Assembly (NCBI GenBank): GCA_015660155.1
Contig: DQLO01000405.1
Location: forward strand, 1 to 7,771
DNA from: Verrucomicrobiota bacterium
Lineage (GTDB): Bacteria > Verrucomicrobiota > Verrucomicrobiia > Limisphaerales > UBA1100
Length of the DNA stretch: 7,771 nt
Direction of reading: 5' to 3'
The translations under genes were made by a program, and so were the position numbers. The notes beneath the pieces were generated by a model. The model was given only the letters and a program-made list of their open reading frames with translations, had not been told where the DNA came from and searched no databases. Numbering within the stretch: position 1 is the stretch's first letter; each line of letters begins with the position of its first letter. Of this stretch, positions 4,715-7,771 are shown in pieces.

Positions 4715-7642
4715 TCAGTGTTCGAATTTTTTTACGCGGGTCAGCGCGTAGCTCAGCGGGCCGAGGCCGACGATAGTTGAGAACACCAAAAACATTCCGA
4801 GATAAATCATTCGGATTTCCATTGGGTGCCGGCCGAAGACTTGCCAAGGCGAGCCGAAGGGCGAGCCTGCGCCGAGCAGCATTACCGCCAGGCCGATGTA
4901 CACGAAGCTGAGCACGAGGCAGAACGTGCCGCCAAAGCCGGCGACAATTTTGCTGGGGTTATCTTCCTTGAGGTTCGGATACATCACGCCCATGCCCACG
5001 GCGAGGCCGTTGAGGGCCACGGACATGATGGAGATGGCGGCCATGAAGAACACCACTTGGCCCAGCGGCAGCCGCAGCATGCTGCACGAAAACCAAATGA
5101 GCGGTAGGCTGATGAGCAGCGAGATGACCGAGGCGAGCATGAACTTCACCTTCACCACGCGCGAAAGGCCCAGCGGCGAGAGGCCCACGATCCACAGCCG
5201 TTTGCCTTCGAGCGAGAATTGCGGATACACAAAACGCGTGGTCAGCGTGGCGAGGTTCAGCGCGCACGCGGCGAGGTTCATAAAGCTGACCAGCTTGAAA
5301 AAGTAATCGCCTCCAAACCGGCCGCCGGTGAAGAGTGTGGTGAACTGCTCGGTAAAGAATCGGAGGTTCAAAATATACACGCCGAGGATGCCGAAGAGGA
5401 TGAGCGATTGGCCCCATTGCGCGGTGTCGCGCCAAAACATTCGGATGTCCTTGAGCAACACCGCGAGCACGTCGGATGGGAGGCCTGGGATTTTTTTGAA
5501 AATGCGCTCAGCCAAGCCCGGTTCGTATTTGAACACGTTTCGTTTTTCCTGCCACCGCTCGAACCACTTTTCAAACCGCGCGGCGAGGGGCGATTGCCAA
5601 ATCGTGGTGATCGCCTGCAGGAGCGCGGCGGCGAGCATCAGCCACGCGCCCACGCCGAGGAATCGCCAGCCGGAAATGCCAAAGGCGCTGCCGCCACCGG
5701 TGCCATCGAGCCGCGCGAGCCAATGTTCGCTGCCGGCCATAAACGCAATGAACAGGCCGATGACCGCCGTGGCCGCGAGCAGATGGGCGGTCCGGCTGTT
5801 GAATACCCAAGCCAAAAGAGCGAGCAGCGGAATGGCCAGCAGCATCAGTGGCGGCAGGACGGCAGCTTGGGCGGGAGGCGGAGGGAGGGCGGCCACGGGG
5901 GTTTCCAGGCGGCCGAGTTGCCAGTGTTTCCAGTCCAGAGTTTCCGTGGAATTGGTGCGCCACATTTGGAGGAGGTCGAAGCCGTGGATGCCGGTTTCTT
6001 CATCGGGCGTTTCGCCGGGCAGCGTGAGCTGCAGCGTGTCGCCCTCGCGTGCGAGGGTGCCTTCAAAATAATTCGCGTGGTCGGTAATCCAAACTTTTTT
6101 CGCGGTGGCCTCGTATTCAGCATCCACCAATGCGACCTGTCGGCGGAGAAACAGGCGGTGGGTTTGTTCGGGCAGCGGGTCATCGGCACCGGCTTGGGCG
6201 GGGAAGGTGAGCGTGCGGACTTCCAACCGGGGCGCGCCGAGTGTGTGCAGCAACATCACCCGCGACTGGGGCAGGGGAACCAGCAGCGTGGCCTCGGGCT
6301 CGGCGGCAAAGTTGGCGGCGGCCCCGCGCAGCAAGGTGCGCCCACGGGCGAAATCCAGCCCGGACAGGCTGGGGCGCAGGTTGGATTGCAAAAGATGGTC
6401 GAGGTCCGGGCCGAGCTGCCTCATTTCGCCCGAGCTGCTGCGGAGGTAGAGGTTGCGAATTTCCGGCTGCAAATGGTAAAGCGCGCCGCGCGCGAGGCGG
6501 GGTTCCAGCGCGGCGACGTGGTTGGTGAGCCAGCGCCCGAGCGATTGGGTGTCGATATCTTCGGACTTCCGTTGCGCGGCGTAGTGGGCCGTGAGCGGGG
6601 CGAATTCTCCGTGCCAATATTTTTGCAGCGGCGCAAAATCCACCACCGGCAAAAACCACGCCAGCAAAATCACCTGCGCGCAAAGGCGCGGCGCATGGCG
6701 CATGGCGGTGGACCAATCGCTGGCGAGGCTGCCGCGGCTGAGCGTGGAGGAAATCGACGCATAAAAGTGACGGCCGGTTTGCGTGAAGCCGAGGAAGCCG
6801 AAGAACAGCACGTTGGACATCAGCACAGCGGCGAAGAAACCGGCCGCCGCGCGCGCGCCTTCCACCCAGTGCGTGAGCGTGCTGGAGAGCCAATAGCTGG
6901 GCAGAAAAGGGAACTGCGCGATTTCGGTTTTGGCGAGCAGGCGATCCGTGAGATCCACCACGCGGGTCTCGAGCGTCTGCTCGCTGGCGGCTTCCGGTTG
7001 GAGGTAAACTTTCACCGCATAACACATCGCCAGCAGCAACAGCACGGCGGTGGCTTGGAAGAGTGAGCGGTCGAGAAAACGCGCCATGGCCACGGCGATC
7101 CAACAGCCGAACACCGATGGCAACATAATGAACACCACCACGAGCGGCGGCGTGAGCACATAAAAATACCAGTCCGCGTGTTGATGAATGCCAAAGGCGA
7201 GCAACAGCGGTGCCACCAAAACGATGAATGCCCACGAGGCGACCACGGCGGTCTCGATGAGTTTCCAGCGGAAAATGGATTGGGCGGGGATGGGCAGCGT
7301 GTTCAGAAAACGCGACTCCTCGTTTTTGAACATATTTGTGTAGCCCACCACCACGTTGGAAAAAAGCAGCAGCATGAAGAGAAAAGCGAAGAGCAAAAAG
7401 ATGAGCCGCTCGATCAGGAGGTCGCCCAGTCCGGGGAATTTGGAAACATAACGCAGCCCGCCGTAAAACATGCCGGCTGCGAGCAACGGATAAAAAAGCA
7501 GAAATCCCACGATGAGCACGGAGAGAAAGCCCGAGCGTTGGCTGGCCTCCTTGAAGCGGCGCGCCGCCTGTGCGCAGTGCACGCGCAGCAGCAGCATCAA
7601 CGGCGAGGCAAACCGGTTTCGGGCAGCGGGCAGGAATTCCAT
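4715..7642 (-). CDS. Large two-part ABC-exporter membrane protein (975 aa)
   Basis: Inner-membrane permease that should work with the ATPase encoded just upstream; the substrate is unknown. The N-terminal part (about 38-335) has some seven hydrophobic segments (about 38-62, 78-102, 128-151, 157-182, 196-211, 265-287, 320-336). A soluble region of about 250 residues follows (about 340-590), with predicted beta-rich stretches. The C-terminal part (about 595-970) has roughly nine more segments (near 597-614, 621-636, 660-680, 744-761, 782-800, 834-853, 861-885, 904-925, 944-967). Segments such as SLEGKRLWIVGLSPL (810-824) and NEESRFLNTLPIP (107-119) recall the ABC_export type of ABC-2 permease. 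Each is followed by a lysine at the same distance (P117-K127 and P823-K833), suggesting two related membrane halves in one chain. At 975 aa it is much longer than a usual ABC-2 permease. No nucleotide-binding domain is present. The ATG at 7642 lies six bases after the ATPase stop, with a weak AGGG site overlapping that gene's end. The family assignment is by pattern recall, not a profile search. Confidence 0.85.
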   Translation of the reverse strand: MEFLPAARNRFASPLMLLLRVHCAQAARRFKEASQRSGFLSVLIVGFLLFYPLLAAGMFYGGLRYVSKFPGLGDLLIERLIFLLFAFLFMLLLFSNVVVGYTNMFKNEESRFLNTLPIPAQSIFRWKLIETAVVASWAFIVLVAPLLLAFGIHQHADWYFYVLTPPLVVVFIMLPSVFGCWIAVAMARFLDRSLFQATAVLLLLAMCYAVKVYLQPEAASEQTLETRVVDLTDRLLAKTEIAQFPFLPSYWLSSTLTHWVEGARAAAGFFAAVLMSNVLFFGFLGFTQTGRHFYASISSTLSRGSLASDWSTAMRHAPRLCAQVILLAWFLPVVDFAPLQKYWHGEFAPLTAHYAAQRKSEDIDTQSLGRWLTNHVAALEPRLARGALYHLQPEIRNLYLRSSSGEMRQLGPDLDHLLQSNLRPSLSGLDFARGRTLLRGAAANFAAEPEATLLVPLPQSRVMLLHTLGAPRLEVRTLTFPAQAGADDPLPEQTHRLFLRRQVALVDAEYEATAKKVWITDHANYFEGTLAREGDTLQLTLPGETPDEETGIHGFDLLQMWRTNSTETLDWKHWQLGRLETPVAALPPPPAQAAVLPPLMLLAIPLLALLAWVFNSRTAHLLAATAVIGLFIAFMAGSEHWLARLDGTGGGSAFGISGWRFLGVGAWLMLAAALLQAITTIWQSPLAARFEKWFERWQEKRNVFKYEPGLAERIFKKIPGLPSDVLAVLLKDIRMFWRDTAQWGQSLILFGILGVYILNLRFFTEQFTTLFTGGRFGGDYFFKLVSFMNLAACALNLATLTTRFVYPQFSLEGKRLWIVGLSPLGLSRVVKVKFMLASVISLLISLPLIWFSCSMLRLPLGQVVFFMAAISIMSVALNGLAVGMGVMYPNLKEDNPSKIVAGFGGTFCLVLSFVYIGLAVMLLGAGSPFGSPWQVFGRHPMEIRMIYLGMFLVFSTIVGLGPLSYALTRVKKFEH

Positions 7643-7648
7643 GAGCCG

Positions 7649-7771
7649 TTATCCCTGCTGAACCTGGCGCTGCATGCTCACATCGGATTCCTCGCTGGTG
7701 AGAGCGAGGTAGGTTTCCTCCAGCGCCACCTTGCCGCGGCCGCTGATGGCGTGCAGTTCTTCCTTGGTGCC
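7649..7771 (-). CDS. C-terminal end of an ABC-transporter ATPase (partial)
   Basis: The last 40 codons of a gene whose 5' part lies beyond the window edge. The frame is open to the edge and ends in TAA at 7649-7651. The peptide contains KVALEETYLALTSEES, which matches the usual tail of ABC-2-type ATPases (the LEEvFlxLT pattern after the D-loop and H-loop regions); a short hydrophilic, Gln-rich tail follows. The Walker A, Walker B and signature motifs are not in the window, so catalytic competence cannot be judged. The stop is six bases before the large permease start, which fits an ATPase-permease operon in which this protein energises export. The identification rests on a short conserved segment plus context, so the call is good but not certain. 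Confidence 0.75.
   Translation of the reverse strand, partial: GTKEELHAISGRGKVALEETYLALTSEESDVSMQRQVQQG

Noticed and set aside
5219..7066. Plus-strand open frame of 615 codons opposite the permease
   Set aside because: The opposite strand encodes a clear multi-helix membrane protein. The plus-strand translation is low-complexity, rich in Gly, Glu, Arg and Gln, with no recognisable domain, as expected from the antisense of a GC-biased gene.

Overview
The window holds one co-directional block of genes, all on the minus strand. Read in transcription order, from high to low coordinate, it contains: the last 40 codons of an ABC-transporter ATPase, cut by the window edge; a 975-residue ABC-exporter membrane protein; a 213-residue coiled-coil protein with one C-terminal membrane segment; a 162-residue protein of unknown function with one C-terminal membrane segment; a 160-residue O6-alkylguanine-DNA alkyltransferase; and isoleucyl-tRNA synthetase (ileS). 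About 147 bases downstream of ileS carry a palindromic, repeat-like intergenic element. The long plus-strand reading frames, including one over 600 codons opposite the permease, are best read as shadows of GC-rich minus-strand genes.

The organism is a GC-rich bacterium. The IleS is a full bacterial type with a C-terminal four-cysteine zinc site. Both of its ATP-binding signatures deviate: HIGT for HIGH and KIAKS for KMSKS. From memory, the KPQT-containing segment after the second signature, the general lack of Shine-Dalgarno sequences and the two-part ABC permease fit Verrucomicrobiota or a relative in the PVC group. This placement is tentative and was not checked by a search.

Functionally there are three modules. 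The ATPase and giant permease, six bases apart, form an ABC export system of unknown substrate. The two tail-anchored small membrane proteins are separated by only two bases, with the second ribosome site overlapping the end of the first gene; they are probably co-translated and may work together. The alkyltransferase (direct DNA repair) and ileS follow at gaps of about 40 bases. A GC-rich hairpin directly after the permease stop may separate the exporter from the downstream genes.

The least explained parts are the extracytoplasmic insert of the permease and the tail-anchored pair. I see no phage, insertion sequence, CRISPR array, tRNA or rRNA, and no clear evidence of a wholly new system.
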